From contig OY743169.1 in the NCBI GenBank assembly GCA_963555705.1, forward strand, positions 49,962,124 to 50,026,123: a stretch of 64,000 bases of DNA, read 5' to 3'. The notes beneath the pieces are model-generated. The model searched no databases. It saw only the letters and a program-made list of their open reading frames with translations, and was not told the origin of the DNA. Shown here piece by piece: positions 1 to 12,982 of the stretch. The stretch's first letter is position 1, and each line of letters starts with the position of its first letter. A program made the translations under genes and the position numbers. The DNA is from Ligustrum vulgare. Lineage: Eukaryota; Streptophyta; Magnoliopsida; Lamiales; Oleaceae.

Positions 1-59
1 AGCTTTCGTTAAAAAAAGTAATTACAAATGATACAAAATTATATAAATAAAATTAGTAT

Positions 60-385
60 TAAATAAATAAATAAATTTATAAATAAGAAATTCATTATAA
101 ATAGTAAAAAATTTCGTATCGCTTTTAACTTTACATTTTATCAAATCATTTTTCAACCACATATTTTACCTCGAAAACAACAATAAACCATTTATAAACA
201 ACAAATGGGCTGCTGAACAGTGTGCATTAATATTAGTTATTCTGTTCGCCAACATATGTTGCCCTTTTTTATGTTTTTGAGGTAAAAATGCGTGGTTAAA
301 AATTTGTTTAGAAAAATATGTGTTGTTAAAAAGTGTTTTGAGAAATTGTATTATTTATAAATTGATATATAAATGGTAGGGGTGA
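60..385. repeat. Two head-to-head MITE remnants
   Basis: The segment around 120-218 and the segment around 238-360 carry the same module in opposite orientation: a T-run, then an AACCACATATTTTACCT-like core and its reverse complement. Short ends resembling CTGTTCGCC and GGCTGCTGAACAG lie between them. The module recurs at 3568, 5669, 6236, 31.7, 32.4 and 43.1 kb. No clean TSD is visible here, so these are fragments. There is no coding potential. Confidence 0.45.
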
Positions 386-834
386 ACATGTTCCATTTTG
401 GAATATTTTTGAGAGGAATTTAGGTTGAAACCCACCTTAAATGCTCAGAATTTGAATTTTGACATCCACAATAATGTTATTTGATATAGGCCACGTTCAT
501 GTAAATAATTCATTAAAATACCACCCAATTTAAAAAAGGAAAAATTGAAATTCCAAATTTGAATATTCAAATCTATCCCTAAATAAATTCTCTCTCTCCA
601 AAAAGATTATCATCTACAAGTAAATCAAGAGTTTCTTTTGTGTTTATTTGATCTAACTGCAAGTAAATCAAGAATTGGAGTATCTTTTTTTTTTTTTTTC
701 CCTTCGCTCGGACAGAAAGATTCAATCAACTAGATTTAGACTCCCAATAATTTGCAACAAGAGCAAAAATCGAAATTGATCTAGAACAAAAATAGAAGCA
801 TCTGTTTTCTTCTCTGATTTCACATGTGAATGAT

Positions 835-2525
835 CCCATGGCGTAGTCCGTGAATTCCGGTGATGCCATCATTGATTGGCACTGACTCCAAATTGACTGG
901 TATGACGTTCGTCACCTACTCTCTGCTTCTCTACCTCCCCATCGCAGGGCTGTCGCAGTGACAATCCCAAAATCCTTTTCTGTGATGACCTAGCCCTTGA
1001 ATCTCAACTCGATCATGAACGATATCTCGATCTCCTTTCTACTTCTGATTAAACTAGCATTGTTTAGAAAAATCTATATTAGTTTCTTTTACAAAGAAAA
1101 CAAAAGAATTGGGGAGAAGGATGCACTTTATATCCAATAAACCTAATACTAACAGAAATGGAAAATTTACATGGAGATTGTGTTTTGGAGTTGGTGTCAT
1201 CTTTGGGGTGAAATAAGTTTATTTTGAACTCTCTTAGTTTGTGCTGGTATCATTCTTCTTTGCAATATGCTTATGATTTTTAAGGGAGGGATGTAAACTA
1301 TGTTGCTTCTTCCATTTACAAATCTAGAAGGTGATGAAAAGCCAAAGAATACCGGTGGTTACCGGGCTGTTGCATTGTCTTGTGGAAACACCGATGATTA
1401 TGCCGACTAAAGGAATGTTGATGGTATGTTGGAATCCTCTAAATCTTTCCCTTCCTACCCTGTACCTAAAATCCACTCTCCAAGTTTGCCTCCAACAGAG
1501 AAGCTACATCAGGTAATTGCAAGGACTGCCATGTTTGTCAGCAGGCATGGCAGACAGTCAGAGATTTTTCTACGGGTGAAACATGGAGATAATCCGATCT
1601 TAGGTTCTTGATGCCTAACCATCATCTTCATGCCTACTTTATATATCTTGTTGACCACCTAGAACTTTAACATTGTGATATTGATGGAAATTCTCTAAAT
1701 GAGAGGAAAAAGGCAGGTAGTGAGCACAATTATCTGGACATCACAAGAGGAGCATTGTCCTTGTTTTTTCATGATTTCCTATCTGAAAGGTTGAGTTTCT
1801 ATGAAGTTGAATTGTTTTATAGTGCTATTAGGGAAACTTTTGAAAATGCATTGACAAATAATTTTTCAAGCAACAAGATGGATATATTTGCAAACTGAGA
1901 GAGAAATGTTGGATAGATATTGAAACTTGAGTAGAGTTTCATTCGATGAAGGATTATTCTCACGATAATCCGAGTGCTTTACAAATTGAGAGAGAACTGT
2001 GGATCGATATTAAATCTTGAAAGTTGCATTTTATTATCTTGATTTAGGTATTATTCTCATCTATTCACAAATGAAACTCTATGTGATTTAACAAATAAAC
2101 CTTGAGAAATAGAGGTATTAAGTGTTGCACTTTATATTTATCTTCTCTACCATAATACTTGAAATGATTCTATCTTCTCAATTTTGATTATCAGGTGAGA
2201 TTTGTTTTCTTAGAGCCTAGAGCTACGATAAGTTCAATCACCGAGTCATCAATGTGGAAGTATGCACTCACATTCCAAAGCCCAACGCTTTGCAAGAAAC
2301 CTGTAAGTCTCTCTCGCCCCTACTCACATGTCTATGATGCTTTGTAAGTTATAAATACAATGAAGTTGTCATATTCTTATGTAGATTATATGAAGAAGAA
2401 AGGCTGATGTTGCACACAATTCACTGTAATGCTCTCCCAAAAGATGAGAAGGAACCAGAGATCGATGAAAAAAGTTCTCAAGATGGAAACATAGATATGC
2501 ATACTTCTGATGCTGAGTACTAACC
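835..2525 (+). pseudogene. Decayed SWAP/surp-domain splicing-factor gene
   Basis: Conceptual translation shows pieces of a plant Suppressor-of-White-APricot (SWAP/surp) protein, a predicted pre-mRNA splicing regulator. Around 862-1048 the reading resembles the family N-terminus, with YDVRHLL and DLALESQLDHERYLDLLSTSD-like text broken by a stop. After an intron-like gap, 1325-1670 encodes the surp module (LPPTEKLHQVIARTAMFVSR, then MPNHHLHAYF). A one-base deletion near 1605 and an in-frame TAA near 1408 break it. Weaker acidic or Lys-rich exon-like pieces follow at 1690-1760 and 2385-2523. Keeping an intron-like gap argues for a duplicated gene or captured fragment rather than a processed retrocopy. 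The family identification is firm on the surp module; exon limits are approximate. Confidence 0.75.
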
Positions 2526-2529
2526 TCTT

Positions 2530-3567
2530 CTGTATTTGCTATTAAGGCATAGGGCTAGGATTATTACAGGAAAATGAGTAGAGCTACATTCGATGAAGAA
2601 ACATTTTTTGGAAAGTTTCTCAATTTAGGCTTAGAATGTTTTGTTATGGTTCTTTAGATTGAATTGTAACCGACATCTTTGTATTTAATTTAGTTCATTC
2701 CTTAATTATCTCATCCATTGAAAACATGATATATTTGCAATATGTTTATTTCAACATGATATATTTTGATTTTCAGAATTTCATACGACATTTTCCCAAA
2801 AAAAGTTTCAATGATGGGAATCAATCAAAAAACCCCTATTTTTGACATAATTTCAAATCAACCCATTTCAAGCGATTTGTCATTATTTCAAATAAAACCA
2901 TTTTATTTTGCAAACCAAACACAACCAAACCATTTTTTTGCGATTTGGTTTGATTTTAATACCATCAACATAATATATCATATTTTACATGTTAAATTAA
3001 TTCGTATTTTTTAACATACGAACCTAAATAAGTGGTATATAATCTAAAATGGGACCTAGTAATGTTAGATGTTAAATTATTTCGTATTTGTTTCCAATTC
3101 AAAATACGAATGAAGTCTAAAATATAACAAAAGATTAGATCTTTAACATCCGAAGTACTAACATACTCCTTAACTAACAAAAGCTTCACCTTTTCATCAG
3201 CAAAGCTCAATTCAGAGTACTACAAAACAATACCACACATGCTCTCTATTTCAGCCTCCCAAGCTAGTACCATCAAAGAGATAAATTTATTGCTTTAGCT
3301 TTGACCCCCTAAAAAATATTAACAAGCATCGTTCTGCTACAGTTCAATATAATCTCATGTCTATGGCTCTATGATCTTTAAAATTGACATTCATCCACAT
3401 GAAGTAGAAAGAAAGCTCCAACTTAAATCCCCATTAACATATGTAATATTCATGCAATATCCTTATGTTTAGGTAAAAAGATATGAACAACAAAAGAAAC
3501 ATACGAAAACTTTTCTTAGTTCAGGCAAATAATACAATAGTATGTCAATAGGATACAGAAAAACTAA
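2530..3567. other. AT-rich intergenic stretch
   Basis: No convincing gene. Short frames at 2766-3014 (+) and 2992-3210 (-) are compositionally AT-rich and have no recognisable domain. Confidence 0.5.
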
Positions 3568-3734
3568 GTCTCTGTTTGGTGGCTTGTAGCCACCGTTATT
3601 TTTTGAATTTTTGTGTATCCTAGGTAAAATTTGTGATTAAAAGATGGTTTCGAAAAATGTGCATCATTAAAAAATGGTATTGAAAATTATAATGATTATA
3701 ACGTATTTTTATAATTAAGTTGCCAAACACGGGC
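3568..3734. mobile_element. Tourist-like MITE, 167 bp
   Basis: The ends are inverted (GTCTCTGTTTGG at the left, CCAAACACGGGC at the right) and are flanked by TAA on both sides, a 3-bp target duplication typical of PIF/Harbinger MITEs. The interior carries the AGGTAAAATTTGTGATTAAAA module shared with the other MITEs of the window. Non-coding. Confidence 0.65.
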
Positions 3735-3820
3735 TAAATTGCTTAGGATAAAACATGCCTAGAATACAAAATAAATTGCATCCTACATCCACATAGCCTA
3801 TAACTGCAAACATAACTATA

Positions 3821-5380
3821 TCTATACATATAGACATACATATACATATATACAACTTATAAAAGTGACTTAAAGGGAGAAACTTTTTTAGATATTTCTC
3901 CCTTACAACTTTTTATATTTTTCATATTTACTCTTAATGTTAATTTTTTTTAATTTTTTTTTCCATTTTATCAATAATGTCATTAATCTCAATATATACA
4001 TTTACAATCTAAACTCTTCACTTTCTCACTAAAAGTCTTTCAAATAAAGTCTAAAACGTTCAATTCTCCTTTTTATTTTCCGTTGTTTATTTCAAATTAT
4101 TATTTATTCTCACTAAAGACAAATACAATTATTTTAATACACTATCATAAAGCAAATAGTGAAAGAAAATCCGATTATGATTTTTTCATAAAACTGAAAT
4201 TCTTGTTCTTAATTAAATATTAATATATTTTCATCATTAAAGAAGTTGTGAGAAATATGAATATTATATTTTTTGAATTATATTTTTAATATTCTATTAT
4301 TTTTTTCATTTTCAACAATGTTATTAATTCAATAAGAATATTTACGACCCCCACTTTATAACCAAAGTCATATACATTATAACATTCAATCTAATACTTT
4401 TACATAGTTACATAATTCTCAATTACTAATTTTTATTAACACGTTTATAGTTCTAAGAATTCTTAATATTCATGTATGTTTTTACACAAAAATGAATTCA
4501 ATACAACCTATACTATAACCCAATATAGCCCACTATAAATTTAAAAGGAGTTCAAAGCCTAATATCATATTTGCTGAACTTATTTATGGTCATTATTTCT
4601 ATCAAATTTGGATTTTTAATAAATCAAATTATTTTGTCCAAGAATAAAAGTATCAGCCATATGTTGCTATGAATTTTGATCGAATATATGATGAAAATTG
4701 TAGTATAAAAATTCTCAATATTTATACAGATTCCATTGGAACCCATATGTACCGATAAAAGTTTTAAGATTTACATTTGTCTATAAATATTTTAATAACT
4801 TTTCAATATTAAACAAATATGTTATTTTTTTAATATTTGTAGGGTTCCAAATTCTTGCTACACTCCACAATTGAAAATTTTACTCCCATGCTTCAGAAAG
4901 GAATAATATATCAACTTTATCTTGAAAAAATTAGACCAATAATAATCATGCATTTCCAAATGTGCAAGATGAAATTGAAATAAACAACAATATTGAAAAT
5001 AATGAAGATGACATCTATCAAATTTATGCATTGATGAATTCTCACAAGTCTTAAACTTTGTTATAAAGAAAAAATACTTGATATTAATTTTTTCATTGAC
5101 AAATTTTTTCTTTTTTTTTTATAAGATTTTAAATATTATTTAAATAAAATCTATCATTTATTACCAAATATTATCGTTGTTGTTCTCAGCGTGAAGCTCA
5201 TATTTTCTTTCATCAAATAAGTGAGTCTAGCCAATATTTTAATTGAGAGAGAGTAAAATATTGTCTCAGAAACTCTGTTAAAATGTTAAAAATTATAAAA
5301 TTATCTTAATTTTATTTGTCTTGCATGTTTGACTAATTTTCTTACGACAATTAATGTGCAAAGCACGTTTAGACAACTAG
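3821..5380 (+). mobile_element. Non-autonomous Helitron, about 1.56 kb
   Basis: The 3' end shows a short hairpin, GTGC-AAA-GCAC at 5356-5366, then about ten bases and a terminal CTAG at 5377-5380 followed by T. This is the Helitron 3' signature. The 5' end is best placed at a TC after A3820. It reads through a TATACATA microsatellite into TTATAAAAGTGACTTAAAGG, which resembles the 5' ends of plant Helitrons. There is no target duplication, as expected for insertion between A and T. The interior is about 75-80% AT, without RepHel coding sequence. The 3' end is more certain than the 5' end. Confidence 0.6.
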
Positions 5381-5668
5381 TATAATTAAAAGAACATATC
5401 AAGAATCAAAAACTTATGAGAAAGTCTATGTTCATTTGTTTAAAAGTGTTTCAGTCTAAAATAATCAATGGTTCAATAAGATGTAATGCATTTTTATAAA
5501 TTGAGTTCTAACCTCGTAGTTGATATTAATTGGCTCATTATCCCTAATAGTAACACATTATTCGTTCTCGGTATGATCACAGATAATATAGAAAGAAATA
5601 TTACATTCTACAGCTTTTTCCGATATATTCAATGTCACTACCTCATCTAAATATTGACGAATCACTAT
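5381..5668. other. AT-rich spacer
   Basis: No gene or repeat recognised. Confidence 0.4.
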
Positions 5669-5845
5669 GCCCTTGTTTGAGAACCATTATTTGGGAAAAA
5701 TTATGGTTTGTAATAATATTTTTGGAGGATGTGTGGTTAAAAAATGTCTGAAAAGTAAAAAAAATGTTAGACTTGACTAAAATAGATGGTTGTGATTGAG
5801 TGTTGAATAAATTTTGTTTACAAAAAATGCGAGCCAAACAGGGGC
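5669..5845. mobile_element. Tourist-like MITE, about 177 bp
   Basis: The inverted ends GCCCTTGTTTG and CCAAACAGGGGC enclose the module with GAGGATGTGTGGTTAAAAAA seen in sibling copies. The flanking trinucleotides (TAT/TTT) do not match exactly, so the ends may be off by a base or two. The minus-strand frame across it is a by-product. Confidence 0.55.
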
Positions 5846-6235
5846 TTTATGTCCATTGCTACTATACAACCAATTCTTTATGCATATCAAAGCCTCAACC
5901 TCTTGATATCCAATATTCTCCTAAAGGAATCAAGAATCCAACCGTTGATGGAATATGAAGACTCTGAAGTGACCATGGATATTTGAACTGCTAATGCACA
6001 TTTAGCAATTTGGGAGACAATCATGTTATTTTTAGGTATTTGAAATATTAGAGATCGGAAACATGGTTTTTGTTTATTTTATTTTTTGTTGCAAGTGGAA
6101 GGCTCTCTGTGGAATTCATTAAAGACAAGTTCAAATAAGGGAAAATTATATAGAACCTTGTATTTCAAAGATGCAATTCAAAAATCATGTGAATGAAATC
6201 TTTTTTTTTTTAAATTTCAGGTGCTAATTCATTTA

Positions 6236-6464
6236 GGCTATGTTCGGCGGCTAAGGGTAAGGAATTTAAATTATTTTGTTGATTTTTTTTTTTTTTTTCT
6301 AGGTAAGATGTGGGGTTAAAAATTGATTTGAAAAATTGTGTAATTAGAAAGAGAAAATATGGATGGTTAAAAAGTGATTTGAAAAATTGTGTAAATTAAA
6401 TTTGTTGTCTTTTTCATCTTTTAGTGTATTAATTTGGCATTTTAATTGGTAGCCGAACGGTCCC
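6236..6464. mobile_element. Tourist-like MITE, 229 bp, TSD TTA
   Basis: The ends are inverted, GGCTATGTTCGGC at the left and AGCCGAACGGTCCC at the right. TTA flanks both sides (6233-6235 and 6465-6467). Inside are two tandem copies of the GTGGGGTTAAAAATTGATTTGAAAAATTG-type module. It lies immediately outside the left end of the large inverted-repeat element. Confidence 0.7.
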
Positions 6465-6585
6465 TTAATTAGGTGTTTAATAATTAAAAATAAATATAAT
6501 AATACATATAAGACAAACATAATTATCTACTATATATTATATTAAAACTAATATAATATTAAATCCAAAATTCAAATTTTGACGT

Positions 6586-6960
6586 CATAACCTCCCACCA
6601 CCCCCCACCCATGCCCATGCCCACCCCACCACCCCACCCCACCCACCAACCACCCCACCCCACCCCACACCCATATCAAAAATAATTTTTATTTTTTTCT
6701 TTTCGATGTTTTCCTATCATTCCCCATCTCACCCCCATCCCAACCTCACTCGACCCTACCTCACCTCATCGCAAAGTGACAAATTGATCTCACAATAGCC
6801 ACATCCCTCGACCCCACCCACCCCACCTCACCACCCATATCCTACCCACCCCAAAAATAAGTTTATTTTTATTTTCTCTTGATATTTTCCTACACTTTCC
6901 CAACCCAACCCTACCCTACCCCACCCTACGCTACCCCACCCCACCTCATCGCAAAGTAAC
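6586..6960 (+). repeat. C-rich minisatellite, outer left arm
   Basis: Runs of CCCCACCC alternate with an AT module (CAAAAATAA, T-runs, TTTTCCTA) and with CATCGCAAAGTGACAAATTG. The solo LTR beginning at 6966 interrupts the array. Confidence 0.8.
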
Positions 6961-6965
6961 AAATT

Positions 6966-8014
6966 TGTAACGCCCCGAGTTCCGAGGAGCGCGGGAACGT
7001 CACTTTTCTAAATTTTTGAATAAACTTTGTTGCGAAAAATGACTAAATATTAAATATCGCATTTATTGAATAAAAGTTTAGCGATAATTCAAATGGAATA
7101 AGTAAATTCGTACAAATTTACCAAAATGATAATTCTTGATAAAATGGAATAATTATTTCAAAGCTCGCGACTTTTTAAAAAAAAATATCAATTTGTAATT
7201 TGCCGTCATTACCCATCACCGTCTCCGAAATCTGCAAAAATTGTTAAAATAACAGGTTGAGCATTTCAAAATGAAATACTTAGTAGACTTATCGCCAATA
7301 ATTAATCTACAAGATAACTGGACAAGAAATTATGCAAATAATGTAGTGACATTCTTTTCTTTTCTTGGCTAGCAGATAAGTTATGTCCAGCATAACATAA
7401 TTCTTTATCTCAAAAGAGAAATTCTTTTCTCATGTAATTAAGCATAAAATCACACAAATCTACATAACACATGCAATTATAATATAAATCAATTAGTGGG
7501 GGCGAGTCTACCTTAAATTCGACGAGTGCAAAGTTGAGAGGGAAACGACATAAATCCTTTAAATCTCCGTACGCTTCGTCTAGCCCATAAGTTACCTTAG
7601 TCTTTTGAAAGTTATAGTTTAAAAATGATAAATTACAATTTGAGGACTGTAATTGATGTTTTTGAAATTTGAGGGACTAAAATGAATACTTTTGAAATTT
7701 GAGGGACTAAAATGAATACTTTGAAAGTTGAGGGACTAAAATGAATATTTTTGAAAGTTGAGGGACTAAAATGAATAATTTGAGAAGTTGGGTTGAAACT
7801 CAAAACGAAATATTAAATTATAGTGCTGAAAATAATAGATTTTAAAAATGAAGGGCCGATTAAACTCATTTAAAACTTAAGGGCTGAAATTGATGATTTG
7901 AAACCAAAAGGGACTGAATTGAAACAATTTGGAACATGGGGACTAAAGTTGCAATTTCTGAAAATTTTAAAATAAACAAATTATTTCTCTCTCTATTTTC
8001 ATTTCTCAGAACAT

Positions 8015-8045
<31 letters not shown>

Positions 8046-9840
8046 GAGGCAGAAACAGAGAAGAGGCGACGGCGTGCGAAGGTTCTTCACCAAATCTGGC
8101 GCCACAACCGGTGATTGGCCGGCGGAACACCTCCGCTGGATGGCGGTAAAAGATGGCCAAGGAAAGGTTCTAGTTGTGTGAGAATTTGGTGCGAGATGGG
8201 TCTAAAAACCGAGGCAAACGAGGCTCAAAGTTCGAACTTGGGCTGCGATTTTCCGGCGGTGGTTGAGGTAAGTAACTGACTTCATTTATTTCTTTGTTTT
8301 TGGTTTGATTTGGGTAAGGATTTGGTTGAGATTTGAGCTGGGCTGAGGGAGGTGGTCCGAATTGCGTTTGTGGATTTCGATGCGGTGGTTTGGCCGTCTA
8401 TGGCTGTGGTGCTTGGGTGCAGGCTGTGGGTATGATGATGATGAAGATGACTCAATTGATGTTTAAGTTTGATTAGAATATGGCAGTGGTGTTGGTTCAA
8501 CATTTTTGTGGCAGTAGCATTGGGCGGTCGAGGTGAGGATACATTGAAGCTGAGCTGATTCGGAAATGGGTGGAAATGGTGTAAGGGAAATGGTTTGGTT
8601 GTTGTGAAAATTGATTTTGATATTGAGTGTTTGATTGATGATATTGGGCAAAGGTTGGTGTGGATGGAGGTGATTGCAGTGGACTGATTCGATCGGCAAT
8701 AGAGGTGGCTGCGGAGCCATGGCAGTGAACTGGTGGTTCAATGGAGCTTGGGTGCATGTCGATGGTGGTTGGACTATGATTGCAGGCTATCAAAATTGGT
8801 TGTTTTGGTGATGAATTGAGAATTTGATTTGGTAGCTTGACAGTGGTGGTTCGTGAGATGGTTTCTTGGAGGTGGTGGTTTGTTTATTGTGGAAATCTGA
8901 TGATGGTGATTGAGGGTAGTGAAAGGCGGTGATGGTGGTTCAGTCTGGTCGAGCTTTGGTTGTGATGCTGGATATCAGAGTTGTGGCCTGGAGTTTGAAG
9001 CTGGTGCTCGGGTGTGGTTTGTGCAGAGGGAGAGAGGATGGAAAATGAAGGTGGGAGGAAGATGTCTTAAAGGAAAAGAGAAAGAAAAAGAAATGATTAA
9101 TGGAAGACATCATGATTGTTTGATATGGAATGATGATGGAATTGTGTAAAGATTAGTTGTAAATGCTTTGGTGATTGTATAATGAGATGGAAAGAAGAAT
9201 AAAGAAAGAATGAGCAAATGTGGGGGACAAATTTGGTGTTGTGAACGTAAGTTGTGATGGGGAAGAAGATGAATATATGTATTGATTAGGTATTATAGAA
9301 TAGGACAGTGGAGAATTGGTGGAATATGAAATGGAAAATGGTGTAAATTTCTTTATACAAAATGATGATGTTTTGGTGTAAAGATTTGTTGCCTTGGTGG
9401 AAAGAAGAAAATATGTGGAGAAAATTTGGTTTAATTAGGTAGGATTAAATTTAGGATAATTAACTAAAAATTAGACTAACTTCGATTTAGAAATGTATTT
9501 AAAACTGATATATTTTGGACTGAAAATAAATTTGAGAATAAATAAATTTTGAGATAAAATTGAATTCGTATCTTGGACTTAAAATAATTTAATAAGGAAA
9601 ATTGAGATATTTTAATAAATTTGGAATTTAGAATGATTTTGAAAATAATACTTTGAATAAATAATTAAAATAATATAATTTTAGAAATTCGAAAAATTAA
9701 ATTAAAATCGAATGGATTTAACATTTCTCGACTTGGCTAGAGGAACGCGTCGCGGCGTTAACTTAATAAAAATGGGTGAGATAGCAGCGACAACGATTTT
9801 AAAATAATTATTAAATGCGTAAAAATTCTTGGTCGCTACA
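6966..9840. mobile_element. Solo LTR, 2.88 kb, TSD AAATT
   Basis: It starts TGTAACGCCCCGAG and ends GGTCGCTACA, and both sides are flanked by AAATT (6961-6965 and 9841-9845). The flanks rejoin to the array text CGCAAAGT-ACAAATTGATCTCAC seen elsewhere in the arm, which proves an insertion into a pre-existing array. The length and the TGTAACGCCCCGA start are typical of long Ty3/gypsy LTRs. No gag-pol remains, so it is a solo LTR. It contains a (GA)n tract near 8017-8044 and a GGTGGTTG-rich stretch at 8240-9000. Short frames in that stretch have no domain. Confidence 0.8.
7659..7784. repeat. Minisatellite inside the solo LTR
   Basis: Four copies of a unit of about 35-38 bp contain GAGGGACTAAAATGAAT, with spacing variation of a few bases. 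Confidence 0.75.
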
Positions 9841-9845
9841 AAATT

Positions 9846-11420
9846 GATCTCACCCTAGCCACATCCCCAGACCTCACCCACCCTGCCCATCCACACCATC
9901 TCACCACCCATATCTTATCACATCCCAAAAATAAATTTATTTTTATTTTCTACCGATGTTTTCCTACAATTCCTCATCCCTTCCCACCCCCATCCAACAC
10001 AACTCCACTCCACTCCACTCCACTCCACTCCACTTGACCCTACCACACCTCATCGCAAAGTGACAAATTGATCTTATTACAGCCACAGACCACCACCCCA
10101 CCCACCCCACACCAAAAATAATTTTTATTTTTTTCCTTTCGATATTTTCCTATCATTCCCCATCCCACGCCGCCCTATCCACCCACCCCACCTCACCATA
10201 CATATCCAACCCCATCCCACCCCACCCCACCCCACCCCACCCCACCCCAAAAATAAGTTTATTTTTATTTTCTCTCGATTTTTCCTACACTTCCTCATCC
10301 CACACCACACCACCGCACCGCACCCCACCCCACCCTACCCCAACCTAACCTAACCTAACCCCACTCGACCCTATCTTACCCCACTTCATCGCAAAGTGAC
10401 AAATTGATCTCACTCTACCCACATCCCCTGACCCCACCTAACCACCCATATCCTACCCCACCCCAAAAATAAATTTATTTTTATATTCTCACAATATTTT
10501 CCTACACTTCCCAATCCCAATCCCACCCCACCCCACCCCTACCCAACCCCACTCCACTAGACCTACCCCACCTCATCGCAAAATGACAAATTGATCTTAT
10601 CCCAGTCACAGACCACGACACACCCCGCCAGCCTCACCCCCCACCCCATCCCACCTCAAAAACGATTTTTTTCTTTCTACTTTTCCACCTGCCCCACCCA
10701 GCCCGACACCACCCTACCCATCCCACACCGCCCCAAAAATAATTTTTTTCATTCTACTTTTCCATGCCCCACCAACCACACCCCAACACCACCCCACCCC
10801 ACCCCCACAAAATGAGTTTTTTTTTTTGTCTCTTCATATTTTCCCACCCCACTCTACCCTGCCACCCACCCCATCCAAAAATGATTTTTTTCTTCTAATT
10901 TTCCACTCACCACGCCCCCGACCCTACCACCCACCCAACCAATCTACCCCACCGCACCCCACACAAAAATGATTTTTTTTCTTCCACTTTTTCACATCCC
11001 AACCAGACACTACCCTTGCACCCACCCCACCATATCCATCCCGTTCCTACCCACCCCCAAAAATGATTTTTTTTCTTCAATATTTCACACCACACCCATC
11101 TCGCTCCCGACCCTACCCCGCTACCCACCCAAACAACTAACCCCACCCAAAAATGATTTTTTTTCTACTTTTTCACATCTCATCCCGACCCTACACCTGT
11201 CACCCAACAACCCCACCACTACCAACCCCACCAAAAATGATTTTTTTTTCTTTTTCACACCCCGTCTCGACCCTATACCCGTCACCCACTAACCCCACCC
11301 CTACCTAAAAATGATTTTTCTTCTTCTAATTTTTCACACTCCGTCCCTACCCCGCCACCCACCCACTCAACAAACCGACCCCACTAAAAAATGATTTTTT
11401 TCTTATACTTTTCCTCGTCT
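9846..11420 (+). repeat. C-rich minisatellite, inner left arm
   Basis: This continues the array broken at 6960. From about 10650 the unit becomes roughly 80 bp: CCCCACC text followed by AAAAATGATTTTTTTCTTC and TACTTTTTCACA. About ten copies can be counted between 10659 and 11410. C-strand runs of four or more give G4/i-motif potential. The Pro/His/Ser-rich frames on either strand are artefacts of composition. Confidence 0.85.
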
Positions 11421-11423
11421 AAT

Positions 11424-11960
11424 GGTCACAAAAAGTTATAGATGGTCACAACCTTTAATATAATTGGTTACAATCATTTATAGTTGGTCACATATTATTT
11501 ATTTATTGGTCACAACTTACTCGTTTTTTTTCATGATTAGTTAATATTTTTTGTCACAATTACCTAATAATTGGTCACATTCCCTACTCGTCATAAGTCA
11601 CACAAAGTCACATTTAGTTGACATTTTGGTTACACTTACCTAATAATTCGATCACCCCCACCCCACACCCACATGCAAAGTTACAACATGTCACACAATG
11701 TCACAATTGATCACACAATATCACATTACAAATTTAGTTGAAAAACCTCACCCACCTACCCACACATTCCTAAAGTCACGGTTAGCCACACAATGTCATA
11801 GTTTGATCACACAAGGTCATAGTTTGGTCACACGAGGTCACAGTTAGATCACAATTGGTTTAGTTTCAAAACTCGGTCACACAAATTCACAATTCGATCA
11901 CATAAAGTCACAGTCGGTCACACGAAGGCACAGTTCGATCACACAAGGTCATAGTTTGGT
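11424..11960 (+). repeat. GGTCACA repeats, left side of the palindrome centre
   Basis: Degenerate repeats of GGTCACA and GATCACACAAGGTCA occur on the plus strand. Just beyond 11960 the same words appear reverse-complemented. Confidence 0.8.
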
Positions 11961-12790
11961 AACATGTGACTGAACTATGACATCGTGTGATTGAACTGTG
12001 ACCTTGTATGACCGAATTGAGACTTTGTGTGATCGAATTGTGATCTTGTATATTCAAATCGTAACTTTGTGTGATCAAGTACGAGATGTGATCAATTATT
12101 AGGTAAATGTGACCAAAATATTTACTAATTGTGACTTGTGAGAAATGGGGAATGTGACCAAGAACAAGTAAATTATGATCAATAAATAAATAATATGTAC
12201 CAATTATATGATAATTTTGATCAATTATAGGTAAATTTGATCAAACTATTGACTAATTGTGAGTTTGTGCGACTTATGATAAGTGCGAATGTGATCAAGA
12301 AAATAAGTAAGTTTTGATCAATCAATAAATAAATTGTGATCAATTATTGATGACTATGACCAATTATTAGGTGACTATGACCAATAAATAAATAATACGT
12401 GATCAATTATGGATGATTGTGACCAATTATATAGATTGTGACCAACTGTGACTTGGTGTGACCATTGGACGAGGACGTGATGTGACCTAAAATTGTGTCA
12501 AATATAACTATGTGTGACCGAACTGTGACTTTGTAAGAATGAAGTATGACTTTATGTGATCGACCCGTGACATCGTGTGATCTAACTCTGACCTCGTTTG
12601 ACCTAATTGTGACCTCCTGTGACCTAATTGTGACCTCGTTTGACCAAACTGCGACTTTGTATGACCGAACTTTGACCTTGTGCGACCAACTGTGACTTTG
12701 GAGGGGTGGAATTTTGTAACTAAATTTGCAATTGTGACTTTATGTGACTTAACTGCAATCTCGTGTCAACTTGCGTGACTGACTGTGACT
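11961..12790 (-). repeat. TGTGACC repeats, right side of the palindrome centre
   Basis: Degenerate TGTGACC/TGTGATC repeats are the reverse complement of the preceding block. The block ends where G-rich units begin. Confidence 0.8.
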
Positions 12791-12794
12791 TTGG

Positions 12795-12982
12795 GGGTGG
12801 GGATGGTGGGTTAGAGGTCAGGTGGGGCTATAAAAAGTATAAGAAATCATTTTTTGTGGTGAGGTAGGGTCGAGGGGCGGGTGGGGTTGGGGTTGGAAAA
12901 GTAGAAGAAAAAAATTATTTTTTTGGGGTGGGGTCGGGTGGGAAAAAGTAGAAGAAAAGAAATCATTTTTTGAAGTGGGTGG
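12795..12982 (-). repeat. G-rich minisatellite, inner right arm
   Basis: GGGTGGGG text alternates with AGTAGAAGAAAAGAAATCAT, the reverse complement of the 80-bp unit of the left arm. The solo LTR at 12983 interrupts it. Confidence 0.8.

Noticed and set aside
8282..8793. Minus-strand His/Pro/Ser-rich ORFs in the 2.9-kb solo LTR
   Set aside because: They are antisense to a GGTGGTTG-rich stretch, with no domain and inside a bounded LTR.
10125..11292. Frames of 60-110 codons rich in Pro/His/Ser or Gly/Trp/Val across the CCCCA arrays
   Set aside because: They arise from the minisatellite composition on both strands, lack domains, and change phase with unit length.
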